Source: Leuctra nigra
Taxonomy: Eukaryota > Arthropoda > Insecta > Plecoptera > Leuctridae
Reading direction: 5' to 3'
Assembly: GCA_934045905.1 (NCBI GenBank)
Contig: OW203767.1
Location: 11,659,073-11,723,072 of the forward strand
DNA length: 64,000 nucleotides
Part shown: positions 1 to 10,981 of the stretch, piece after piece
Position numbering within the stretch: position 1 is the first letter of the stretch
How the letters are laid out: every line of letters begins with the position of its first letter
Position numbers and translations under genes: made by a program
Notes under the pieces: model-generated
Told to the model about the DNA's origin: nothing
The model's database searches: none
The model's input: only the letters and a program-made list of their open reading frames with translations

Positions 1-1639
1 TTAAAAACACTACCATGTCCATGCGATCCAAGGATATTAAACTATCTATTATATTAACTATAGAAGAGTAATAAAACATATGTTAGAATGTAAGGTATAG
101 ATGCAGGTGTTTACAATCTAATGCAATGCAGCGAACTTTTTCACAATCACATTTTGTATGGAAACCACGAGATTGTCAAATTTACAAACGTGTAAATAAT
201 AACGAGTATCTCAAACTTACTGAGATACACAGATACACAGACTGAGATATTGAGATATTTCAACTCGTTTAGCTTTTAACTTTGACTAGAGTTAACTTAA
301 TCGCGAAATGCTCGGCCAACGGAGTTTATCTGACAGCAGAGAAGATTTTTGACTACAAATTATAAAATATATTTATACATTTATAAATTTATTTTAAATA
401 TTTGTTAATAAAAACATAGATTATAGAATCTACAAATTTGAATGATTCAGTTGGTTGAAAAGTATGGACTGTCAATTTAAAGGGCGTGGGCTTACATCCC
501 ACAGAAGGTAAATAAATTTGCAGTTCACCAACGTAAAATGAAAGTAGATTGGTTATGTATGGTTGGATTGGAGCGAAGCACACGGTTTTCGTCTCTTTAG
601 TTCTTTTATTTTGTAATGTTTACAATAATATTATTTTTCTATTAGGGTAAACAATTAAAAAAATAAAATGTCAGTGATCTACAGAACTGCGAGCAATAAA
701 AGATCGAAGTTGTCACAGTAACAATACGTACACCTCTGACTCCAGTCCAAGGATCACTGTTTCGAACCTGCTCCATGGATAATTGATTGACTCTGTGAAG
801 CTCATGTCACTTGTAATATTATGTCATTAATCAAGAGTAACGATGTTCAAAGAGATTTTATCTCAATGTATGCATTCGCTTTTTAAACTAATTCATCACA
901 ACTTGCTTTTTTCCCGCTAGGAATTCAGAACCGGTGTTTGTTATCGCTGCTTTGCTCGCTGCATGGCGCAAATATAATTGATATTAGTTCAAATATGATT
1001 AACTGCCGCCACAAAAGTGTTTAAAAAAAATGTGTAAGCTGAATGCACATACAAATTATATTAATACATTAACATGCCAAATTGCAAAAGGTCTGTTTTT
1101 TTCTCCTGTCTAGATCCTACAAAGAAACTGACCCTCCAAAAGTAGATTTAGAAACGTATATTGTTTTTTTTTCGTGATAACAAGAGTGTATATCATTATG
1201 CTTACAAGATTGTGATTCTGCCTACACTTACTTTCAACTGTATTTGAATTTTAGATTCATTGTCAGAAATTAAAAGTTCATTCCCTTGTTGCATGTCAGG
1301 AAATTTTATGACTTTCGATGTACAATTTTAATCCGTAATAAAACCCCCTTAATTTCCATAAAAATGTTTAATGCGTAAAACATTGCTTAATATTTATTGT
1401 AGTATAAACCGAATGAAGTTTTATAATACAACTCTGTGATAATCACGTATTTAATAAATTAAATATTTATAATTATAAAGATCTTCTTCTGCCACCAATT
1501 GTAATAAGTAAAATATTCCTAGTTGCGGGATGTTAAACATTGCATACAAAGTCATAAAACAAAGCACAATACTCATACGTGTGTTAAAGCAGCCTCTAAT
1601 TATTAATAACAGTGATTCAGGGCTGCCGATCTGTTAATC
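1..1639. other. gene-free AT-rich stretch
   Basis: No convincing exon, RNA gene or mobile element was seen. All open frames are short, AT-rich in codon use and lack splice or start context. The only local structure is a short run of degenerate GAGATA/GATACACA repeats near 215-265. Confidence 0.6.
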
Positions 1640-1800
1640 TCCGGATGTCCTGGGTCGATTCCCGCTTCGTCCTTCCTGATTGAGGTTTTATAGCGGTGTT
1701 CCTAGTCCCGAGGAACATTCTCGGAAGGTTTCATACTTATAGACAACGACCGCCAACTTCCCTCCTTCCCAATGCTTCCTCATTATTCATACATTATTAT
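1640..1800 (+). repeat. tRNA-derived SINE remnant (copy a)
   Basis: A Pol III B-box-like sequence (GGTCGATTCCC, about 1653-1664) is followed by a CCTGATTGAGGTTTTA segment and then a GACCGCCAACTTCCCTCCTTCCC-type tail. The same order recurs at 24110-24215 (plus), 51709-51765 (minus) and 63230-63330 (minus). This is the usual layout of tRNA-derived insect SINEs: a tRNA-like head, a GATTGAGGTTTT body and a C/T-rich tail. No good A box is visible, so the 5' end is lost or diverged. Confidence 0.6.
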
Positions 1801-2060
1801 CCACGGTACTCTTACCGTGGTGCTCTTACTCTGTGTGTTTTTTTTGTTTTTTTGTGTTCACTGCCCTGGTCAAACCGTTCAACCAATCGATCTGAAATTT
1901 TGCACACGTACTTATGTAATCCGTGAGGCCTCTGGGATCGTTTTGGAACAGGATCCTGTGATTTATACATTTATTATGTGATTTTTGAAATTTAAACAAG
2001 AACCGATTGAGCGCGATCAACTTAAAACTTCGCATGGTCATTGGGACCAACATTGTAGGT
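1801..2060 (+). repeat. dispersed repeat, CGATTGATCTGAAATTT-type (copy 1)
   Basis: This stretch shares long blocks with 46850-47240: a ctgccc-ggtcaaaccg segment, an accaatcgatctgaaatttt segment, the phrase gatcctgtgatt, and a later block reading cttcgcatggtcattgg followed by accaacatt. The order is the same in both copies, so this is one repeat family and not chance. No open frame of useful length survives. The family also shares its core with the array at 8.5-9.5 kb. Confidence 0.7.
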
Positions 2061-2656
2061 ATTTATTTTTTACCAATTTAAAGACTATTCTGTAGATATT
2101 TTAAAAAGTTATTGTCATTTTAAGGACATTTTGTTCTATAATCTTGAAACTTTTGAAAAATGTATACTAAATTTTCAAGTATGCCTTCTTAATGCTTCAG
2201 TTCCAAAGCCTGTAAGCAGCTGATTCTTGCAAACGCAAATCAAATCGGATGCAGTTCAAAGGCTCGCTTAGACTGAGCGTTTTCCTAGTTTTATTTACCT
2301 AGGACATTCTGTATCATTAAAATATTTTATAACTTTATAGATATGTGTGTATTTGTCATTGTGGTGAATATGTAAATGGAATAACTGTGTATCTTAAACT
2401 GATTTCAAGCTCTGTCTTTTCCACCAACACACAGGCATTGTTCTTCGATCCACTCATTCAACTCACACCACCTGAATCCCGAAAGTAAACACCTTTGCGG
2501 TGGGTCCTAATTTTTAAATAATCAACCTGTTATCTTTCAGTAACGCTAGTTTCACCAAATGCGAACACAATAAGATCGTGTTAGATTAACACCATTAAAT
2601 TAAACACATTTCAGTTCAACTTTCGGGTGGTTCGCTTATAGCTCTCTGTCGAGTGA

Positions 2657-2662
2657 TTTATT
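2657..2662 (-). terminator. possible poly(A) signal for the cysteine-rich exon
   Basis: AATAAA on the minus strand lies about 150 bases downstream of the stop codon at 2814-2812. That spacing suits a terminal exon, but this hexamer is common by chance in DNA this AT-rich. Confidence 0.35.
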
Positions 2663-2811
2663 TCAAATGGAAACGTCTCAATGGGCGTGAAGATATGAAG
2701 AATTGAAATATCGTTGTATTATTCGCGTGAAACGTGTTCTTGTGATCGTGAACATCGAGTTGTAATCTGAATCGAACATCGAGCTCCGACACCTTGGCTA
2801 TTAGAAGATGA

Positions 2812-2910
2812 TTATTGTTGAGCGCAGCATCTTCCCCCGGCGATGATGCACTCGGTGTTAGAGTTGCAGTCGGGATCGTTGTAGAGACATTGGTTCAGAT
2901 CAGAAGCTGG
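2812..2910 (-). CDS. candidate terminal exon of a cysteine-rich secreted peptide
   Basis: On the minus strand the frame is open from 2988 to the TAA at 2814-2812. It encodes a cysteine-dense tail with the order C-Y-T-K-P, N-Q-C-L-Y-N-D-P-D-C, N-T-E-C and G-G-R-C-C-A-Q-Q-stop. The C-x6-C-x5-C-x6-CC spacing resembles disulfide-rich extracellular peptides and partly a WAP-type core, but no family is diagnosed. Codons across the Cys block end mostly in G or C, unlike the AT-rich surroundings, which supports real coding. A polypyrimidine tract followed by AG allows a splice acceptor just before 2910 in phase 0, and AATAAA lies about 150 bases downstream. Upstream exons and the signal peptide were not found. 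A competing plus-strand start exists at 2957. Confidence 0.4.
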   Translation of the reverse strand, partial: PASDLNQCLYNDPDCNSNTECIIAGGRCCAQQ

Positions 2911-2999
2911 CTTAGTGTAGCATGTACCGCGAGAGAAAGGGAATAGAATATACAAAATGGTTCCAATTCTTTTGTTATCGGTACGTAGTTATAGAAATT

Positions 3000-5900
3000 C
3001 ATTAATTATGTCACAATTTTTTATGCCTTCTACCCCACCTCGCAATGTCATAGATTGTCATAAAATCAATAACAATTAAATCACATTATGTGTAACCCCC
3101 TCCTTTAAAAATGAAGACCGCACCCCACATGATTTCGATTTATAAGGACATTGAATTTTAACTGTCGAACTTAAAAAACACTATTAACCTGACGATGTTG
3201 TACATGAAATAATTGTATGAATGTTACGTCACACATCTCCTTACAACCCCCTCCCCACACCCCTTGACCCACTATTTTACAAAACGCGATACACCCCCTT
3301 CCTCTTCCTCCTAATCGTGCACGTAATCTATGGTCTCCCCCTAGTTTTAAAGCACAAAAGCTCAGGCATTCAGGATTTTTGAACTTCGAAGTGGATTTCT
3401 ACAATAATAAATCCCATGCTTGGGTTATTTACCGTGTTAAAAGTTTAAAAGTTGTCAAAACTCGTGGAACAATTCAGGTTTATTACCCGACTTTAAAGTA
3501 AACTTTTACACCAAGAAATGAGGTTCATTCATAATAATATTGATTCTATTCCCCTTCTCACCCTTGAGTATAGAACTCCTTTCTCACCCAGTACATTACG
3601 TACTGGAAACGTATTTTATGAATGCGAAATTTTAACATAATTTTATGATGACATTCCAATTACATATCTTTTAAGAGTGGTTGAATGTATCTTAGGCCAT
3701 GGCCATAACAGAAATCAATTGAAACCTACCGTCTTATAATAGGTATATTCGGTTAGTTTATACTGGAATCATCCTCGTGATTGTCAAAAACTAGTTGCGA
3801 AATCTATCCAAGAATTCTAAACTTAGCCAAGTCACGTGTTAAAGAATGTTGTTAGGGAGTATTATTTATGTACGTGGATAATATGAGAAAGTTATACTAA
3901 AAAGGTTACAAAAGTTCACAAGAAAATATTTGAAACCTTCACCTTGATGGCAACCATTCAATAATTCACAGACTTTTGGGGAGAGTTAAAAAAATAATGT
4001 TACTTGATTTTTAGCCCTGCTTTATAGGCTTTATATATTTGTATATTGTACCAATCTCAATACTCGATTGAATTCACAGTTCTTAAATAGTTCTAGTTAC
4101 AAAAATAAAATGTAGTACCTAATAAGAAAAGCTACATAAAATCCTAAAATGCCGTGGCATCACGTCATCAGAAGTCAGGCAACTTCTAACATTTTGATTG
4201 ATACGTCAAATGTCAAATGCAAATGTTTTGACTTTATTCACATTTTTCTCGCGGTCAAAATTGAGATTGACATATTTTCTAATGCTTGAACATGGTCATG
4301 GCCTTCTCAGTCTATAATTGTGAGGTCAACCTGTGTTAATTCTTCACGATATTAGAGGCTGACTCAGATTTAATTTAAATACTCCTTTATGTGAGGTTAA
4401 TGCTCGATTTATTCCTGCAATTTACAGCTTTTAAAGTAAAGATAATTACCTTTCAATAATGTTTATACGATTAGATAGCTAGGACACTTTTCTTCTGTGA
4501 ATAATTATAATAGATGATTGGACAGGAAAAGAAGTGGGAATCATGTGATCAAGAGGAAAATAAAAATCATACAACCAATCAGAAAGTAGTACGTACGGCC
4601 ATTAGAATTAGGTTTAGACGCTTGAATTAGATCCCTTTAGTGTGTGGTGTTGAATGGATTTTTATTTAATTTTAATACTAAAATCACATCAGGTTTTTAT
4701 TGTGTAAAAAATAGCACTGGACAGAATTTTAAATTCAATATATTAAATAATTGAGTAGAAGTAGTGAAAGAGTTAATATAACTCAATCATATTTATTGAT
4801 AGAGATTTTTATAGATTTATAGATTGATTTTTATTGAGAGGAGGCTGTAGAAGTGGAAGAAGAGATTGAAGAAGTGTGGAGTGTCGGACTTGGCAAGTCG
4901 GCTCTGAGAACACAAGTGCCCTAGAACATTGGTGGGATCATCCCACACCCTGACCCGACAATAATTGGAAGCAGGGTCACGATTTATTAATATTTAGATT
5001 TTATTCTGTCAATAGACTGGAAAAATCTTATCAATCTTTCAGAAAACCTGAAAAGTAATTATAATTGAAAGATTACCGTCGTAGTGTGTATTACTAATTG
5101 ACACAAAACATACTCGGAATATTCGAAAGCGTCGAAAACCGTCATCTTGAATGCAAGACGTCTGTTTTCGAGTGCAAGATCATCTTTTGGTCCAGCAATG
5201 CGCGTCTACGTGGGCGAACACTCGGTACACGATCTCTTCTTATTTATGTAACATTTAACCCGGGACTGGTTCGTGTTCTGAACACCCCGAGCGCTCTGAT
5301 CTTCAAGTCATGCACCATTAGTGATACACGCCGGCAATACAAGCGGGAGAAACATAAGTTCTTGTACAGACAAGTGAAATGAAGATAAATCAATATCTGA
5401 GGAAGATATCGGGAACCGCCCGGATGCTGGGGATAGGAGTGGGGTCGAGAACTCCGCTGGCATTCTGTGCTGTGGAAGTTTTATTTGTAGTCATAGAGTA
5501 ATATGGTAAGAGAAGAGGTCTTACGCATTTTTTATTTGATGTTTTGAATCAAAAATAAAGATCAAGACATGATTTCAGAAATTAAAACACAGCAACAGGA
5601 CAAATAAAGGAAATCAATAATTGAATTTCACTTTTTTAAAATAAAAACATATGATACGATTAAAAAGATGACGTTTTCTTGAGATTGACTGACAAACTGA
5701 GTTTTGTACAAAAAGTTTTAATAAATATCAAATGAAGGACTTGGATCTTTATTTTTTTTAATTTCAATACTCTTGTATTTTAATTTTCGCTTTAATTGTT
5801 AATTCTTGCTTTTTTATTATTATTATCAGAGCTTACTTAGGATAGCGCTCACATAATATACCAAAAAATTAAATATACATTTAAATATAATGCCGGCTGG

Positions 5901-6636
5901 CCAAGCCTGTCCCATTTGTTTCCTTACATTGTGAAAAAAAAACAAAGGTGGACAAATGTTTAAAAATACTTATAGAATCTTCAAGAAACGATAATATATT
6001 TTTGTGCGTCCAGAACCTTTTAACTACCTATATTTTGGAACAATTTATCAACTATGCATTTCCTCTTCTAATGTCACCAAATTAACATCAAATGTTAAGA
6101 AAATTAACTTTTAGCCGTTTTCTTTTGTTTCCGGCCAAGCATCTCACTTTTATGACAAGATTTCACTCATCTTCAGGCAAAAATTACACGATTAGTCACA
6201 CGCAATATTACCTAACCTCACTTATTTCAAACCTCATATTCTCAAGAAAATATTATAAAAACTGTTACAAAATTACCTCATCGAATCGTAAGTTTTCTTG
6301 TATGAAATCAGAAATTTCATTACTTTCATCTCCTCCCGAAGCGACTAAGACCCTGAACCTAGGCCACCTCGCACCGGTGTGACCAATCTATTAAATTATT
6401 CCAACCAACGTTTGTAATAACCAAATTAACAAATTCTTCTCTGTTCATTGCTGTGTTAACACGCAGTTCACGAGAGTGTAGAGGACCGGCCAATATTAGA
6501 GAAACTATGGTTCCACTCGTAGAACATTAGGTATACGATACATAATTGATTTTGAAGAGAGAAGAGAAATTGAGATTGATTTATATATAATTTCGATGTA
6601 TAGTATATTTAGAATAGTTTTGCACTAATTATTGTT
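3000..6636. other. gene-poor stretch with weak repeats
   Basis: No gene could be supported. A moderately GC-rich patch at about 5100-5480 has a 94-codon plus-strand frame and acceptor-like sites on the minus strand, but neither strand gives a convincing peptide. The sequence near 3370-3600 shares short phrases (ttaaaagttgtcaaaa, gattctattccccttctc) with 57420-57730 and probably belongs to an old dispersed repeat. Confidence 0.5.
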
Positions 6637-6831
6637 GGAACGATTTTATTCATTCAAATACTGGCTCAAAATGTATTCATGGAGTTGTAAACATTCTGGA
6701 ACGTTTTGATTCATTCAAATACTGGCTCAAAATGTATTCATGGAGTTGTAAACATTCTGGAACGTTTTGATTCATTCAAATACTGGCGCAAAATGTATTC
6801 ATGGAGTTGAAGACATTTTGGAACGTTTGAA
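6637..6831 (+). repeat. 61-bp tandem repeat, three units
   Basis: Units start at GGAACG on 6637, 6698 and 6759, with a partial fourth from 6820, so the period is exactly 61 bases. Units one and two differ by only a few bases and unit three is slightly more diverged. Each unit carries an ATTCAAATACTGG segment and an ATGTATTCATGGAGTTG segment. Isolated GGAACGTTTT and GGAATGT pieces continue to about 6945, and a diverged single unit lies near 21045. No open frame runs through the array. Confidence 0.9.
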
Positions 6832-7149
6832 ATCCGGTAATCTGTGAGAATATTATTGGAACGTTTTTTTAATTATTCTGTATGCAACCAGGATTCAAAT
6901 TCTTTGCAGACAATAGTCATTGAGTTTAATAATTTTGGAATGTATTTAATTTGTTTTGAATTTCAAATCGAAATATTAAATAGCTGTTTCGTAGGTAATT
7001 TATGCAAATAGTTTATCATATAGAAAATTAAAATATAAATACTTACATTTAAAGATTGACACAAACTATACCGTAGGCCGTATACCGTATACCGTAATGG
7101 GTGAACAACTAAAAAAATATAGAAGAAAACAAATAAAATAATCACAAAA

Positions 7150-8399
7150 TAAAACTAAAATACAAACTGATACATTTTTTACAAAAATAAATCGATAACT
7201 ACTTAGATCAAAAATTAAGGAATGCTTTAAATCAATAAATTACTCTGGTTTATACAAATTAACCAAACAAAAATGGATTATATAGTATGAGAAAATAATA
7301 AATAAGCAAACCTGTATACACTGAATTGACGAATTTGGCAGCATCCGCATAGATCAAAGCAAACACAACATCAATAAACCTTCAAACTTTATTTATTATT
7401 AGTGGCCGTCCTACCACGCACTCTCTTCTCTATCAACTCTGAAACATATAATGATAATCATGTGGCAAGATTTAATAACTCCAATGTCTATTCATCTTCG
7501 TTTCAGCCGTGAACTAGTAGAACGATTTGTTGAAACCGAGACGAATGTGTGTATCTATCTTCTCGCGGCGTTTCTACTGACAAACGCTCTTCTCGAGGAG
7601 GAAAAAGGTGAAAGGTTAAGGTTAATAATGCCACTGAAACCGCCTAGAGATCTAAAGTGCAGATGCATCTTGGATTGCATGCAGACATCTGTTCATTATT
7701 TCCTAGAGCTGTGATCCAGATTCCATGTCATTTCCTCAATTTCATCGAGAAAGTATCTAGTTACAAGTTGCAGAGTATAGTACTTGTGTTTATTAAAAAT
7801 ATTTAAATAATAAAAATGTTTATCCTTCTTTCAAGATGTGTCAGTGAAAGGCAAACTGACACTTGTTTGAGACTTTTTGTATTTACTCATCGCAAATACA
7901 AGAAACTATTATATACACACGCACCTTAAATACATTGTATTCTTTACAACTCAAATTTCTATTTTTGTTACGTGAGCAATAGGTTTAGAGAAAAACATAT
8001 ATGCTTAAAATTAAATAAATTGCAACAAGTGTAAATATACTTTCTGTTACATCACTCCACCACATACACTTCATTTACCATAATGCAAGATATTGCGAAA
8101 GATCGAGTACCAGAGTGTTGTACTTAATCATAATAATGATTGGTCTGAGAAGCTTCGTTCAGGTCCATCATCAAAATGTCAAATAAATGTACACCTTACA
8201 TCATTTAATTATACCTTAGCAAACCTACATACATGTTCATCTAGTGGAGCGGTCGCTCCACGCCAGCCAAGTCGTACGGCGCGCGCACACTCTCATATAA
8301 AGGCTGGAGCAAACCCACTTTTACTGTAAGCATCAAAGTGGCATTTTCGGCCTACTGGATCTTAAAATTGGAAAATCTCACATTGTTGCGATATATCTT
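7150..8399. other. gene-poor stretch
   Basis: An 87-codon plus-strand frame at 7451-7714 begins with ATG and has mixed composition, but there is no family resemblance, promoter or splice context to support it. A CpG-containing patch at about 8250-8300 (acgccagccaagtcg, cggcgcgcgcac) stands out in base composition only. Confidence 0.5.
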
Positions 8400-9480
8400 A
8401 ATTTCGAGCTATGGCCCACCCTACAACATATACCAAATTTGGGAACAATAGGTTACGCCCTTTGTGCGCTAGAGGGTCGTGAAAACAGTGTTTTAGGGCG
8501 GTTTTCATAATAATATTAATCTCAGTAGTAGTAGTAGTAGTAGTCTCCTGGAATTCAAATCCGGTAACATGGCCACAGCCTAAACGGCTGAACCGATTGA
8601 CCTCACATTTTTACCACGTGTGCACTTTTGGCGTCTGATTTAACCTTCACCCCATTAATTTTTTGTGCCGCCATTTTGAAACCGGAAGTGACGTCATATC
8701 TCGACAACGGCTATACCGATCGGAACGAAATTTGCGCCAAACGATTCAGACGGTAAACTATATGGATTATCAATAGCAACAGACTAAAATTTATGTTAAC
8801 GAAACCGGAAATGACGTCATGAAATTTGAAATACATCGATTGGCATTTCGGCAACAAATTTGATCCAATTATTTTGTTATTTATGTAACGTATGTACTTT
8901 TGATATCTCATTTGACTTATTATAAAACCAACCGGAAGCCGCCATTTTGAAACCGGAAGTGACATCATATGTCAATAACGGCTAAATAGATTTGAACGAA
9001 ACCAGCGCTAAACAATTTAGACGGTCAACTTTAAAAATCTCACAAATTTACATTTTGATACAATAAATATACTATTTGAGACAGCTTATAATAAAATGTA
9101 ATCATGTTTAAATTATAATTCAAGGGGTCAGTGATTTCAGCAGCCATTTTGAAACAGGAAGTAACGTCATATCTTGAAAATTGGTTGACTGATCGGTATG
9201 AAACTACCGCCAAACGATTCGGAAGGTCATCTCTATGAAATGGGAACAGTCACACAAGAAATTTCCTATTTATAAGACCGGAAATTACATCATTCAAATT
9301 TAAAAATTATTATAATCCCCTCCTATATAATGAATACATATTCAGAAAACTTAAAATGATACACATCATTTATAGATATACATTCTTTGTGGCAGTGCAG
9401 TAAGTTCAGCAGCCATTTTGAAAACCGAAGTGTTGCCATATCTCGGAACTCGGTTAACTGATAGGAATGAAATCTTTGCT
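8400..9480 (+). repeat. degenerate repeat array with YY1-like and ETS-CRE motifs
   Basis: A G-CC-G/A-GCCATTTTGAAAC block begins near 8667, 8938, 9140 and 9409 (spacings about 271, 202 and 269). Each block is followed by a CGGAAGTGACGTCAT-like segment, then a variable gap, then a GGAACGAAATTTGCGCCAAACGATTCAGACGGTCA-like segment, here described by its parts only. Extra half-copies of the CCGGAAATGACGTCAT segment lie near 8799 and 9278. The first copy is best conserved and the later ones decay. The 5' part (8580-8643) matches 63041-63095 in inverse orientation, so the array is part of a dispersed family. No protein is encoded. Confidence 0.75.
8524..8544 (+). repeat. (AGT)7 microsatellite
   Basis: A perfect run of AGT trinucleotides lies at the left edge of the repeat array. 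Confidence 0.95.
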
Positions 9481-9633
9481 ATTCTTCATGAAAGATCATT
9501 TAAAGCAAATATGTAGTACCATACGCAGATTTTCATTAGTAAACCAAATTTTCAATGGCGACTATTTTTAATGGATTTAGTAAATGTTCAATTGACGTCA
9601 CAAGTTCTAAGAATAAACTAAAAAAAGGAGTGA

Positions 9634-10039
9634 TATCCCCATAAAAAACACTCCGTGTAAAAATACCAGCCAAGTCTCTACAACTAAAAAAAATTATGAA
9701 ATCTAAAAAATTCTGCACTGAAAAGTAGTGATATCAAAAAATGGTCCAAGTCAAAACTTTATTTGAAAATCAAAAAATACTTGGCGCATCGTTTTTTTAG
9801 GGCATAATAGGTATGCTACATGTATTATGTATATTTGATGTATATTTTCTATCTGGTCTATGCTTCTAAACTATGTATACACGATGCGCCAAGTATTTTT
9901 TGATTTTCAAATAAAGTTTTGACTTGGACCATTTTTTGATATCACTACTTTTCAGTGCAGAATTTTTTAGATTTCATAATTTTTTTTAGTTGTAGAGACT
10001 TGGCTGGTATTTTTACACGGAGTGTTTTTTATGGGTATA
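9634..10039. repeat. long inverted repeat, 159-bp arms and 88-bp loop
   Basis: The left arm (9634-9792) and right arm (9881-10039) are reverse complements at 158 of 159 positions; I checked them base by base. The single mismatch is 9637/10036, next to the outer ends. The spacer 9793-9880 is AT-rich and unrelated to the arms. Transcription from either side would give one long, nearly perfect hairpin, the form that Dicer-2 processes into hairpin-derived siRNAs in insects. TA dinucleotides border the outer ends, which would also fit a foldback transposon. No transposase frame is present. The near-identity of the arms implies recent formation or gene conversion. Confidence 0.95.
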
Positions 10040-10864
10040 AATGACTTGATATTATACCTAACTATTACCACAACAAAATTTGATTCATTATTATTTTATC
10101 TCGCCGTTTCTATGAATGGAAATCATAAAAATCACCCTTAGGTCTTGATAAAGTGAGAGGAGCAGCGACTGTTGATTGTCTATCTATGGGGTCAAAGTTG
10201 AAATGTTGCAGACAATGAGATGTCCTATAAAAGATGGTCAGTGAAAGTCTAATCGATTTGATAATAAACAACAAACAAAAATACAACTTATGATGGAATA
10301 CGTGCGTGGGTTTTATTAACTTACATATGGAGGTGAATTGACTTTTGATGCTTACAGAAATGTTGGAATTACCTACATGTGATGAAAGTTGAATGAAGTG
10401 TCTACAAATTATTGATCAGTTGCGATCTTCGATTTCATCAGTCGCGTAACACATCACATGCCAATAATCAATGCAATTGGCTACTGGAATTTCAAATTCC
10501 ATTAGATAATGCTGCCTGTGCCAACTTATTTATTATTCGTAATCTTTCAAAACATTTGCCAAGATACTGGAATAAAAGTAAGTTCGCTATGAAAATCATT
10601 GTCATCATCATTAATACCATCGTTAGTTTATTGACGTCATAAATATCTAGGATTTGCTTAAGATGTTACTTGCGTCTTTACCCAATGATAATTAATAATT
10701 TACAGTCGACAGCTAAGTAGTAGTAAATATGTCCGCAATTTCCTCAACTTACCCTCTACATTCACATTCAACCTGAAAATCAATAACCGGCAATACAAAT
10801 ATATTACGCCATCTTTAATAGCACACTCAAGTCAAAGTGAACAAAATTTATATTCACGAAAATG

Positions 10865-10907
10865 TTTCTTCTTCTTCTTCTTCTTCTTCTTCTTCTTCTT
10901 CTTCTTC

Positions 10908-10980
<73 letters not shown>
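10865..10980 (+). repeat. (TTC)n-(ATC)n compound microsatellite
   Basis: About 15 TTC units run directly into about 23 ATC units. On the plus strand one frame reads as an uninterrupted serine tract, which is an artefact of the repeat and not evidence of a gene. Confidence 0.98.

Positions 10981-10981
<1 letters not shown>

Noticed and set aside
5098..5382. 94-codon ORF in a GC-richer patch
   Set aside because: It lacks an ATG in good context, splice support or any recognisable motif, and the minus strand has equally good splice-like sites.
8250..8300. CpG promoter candidate
   Set aside because: It is only about 50 bases long, with no initiator-DPE pair and no exon after it on either strand.
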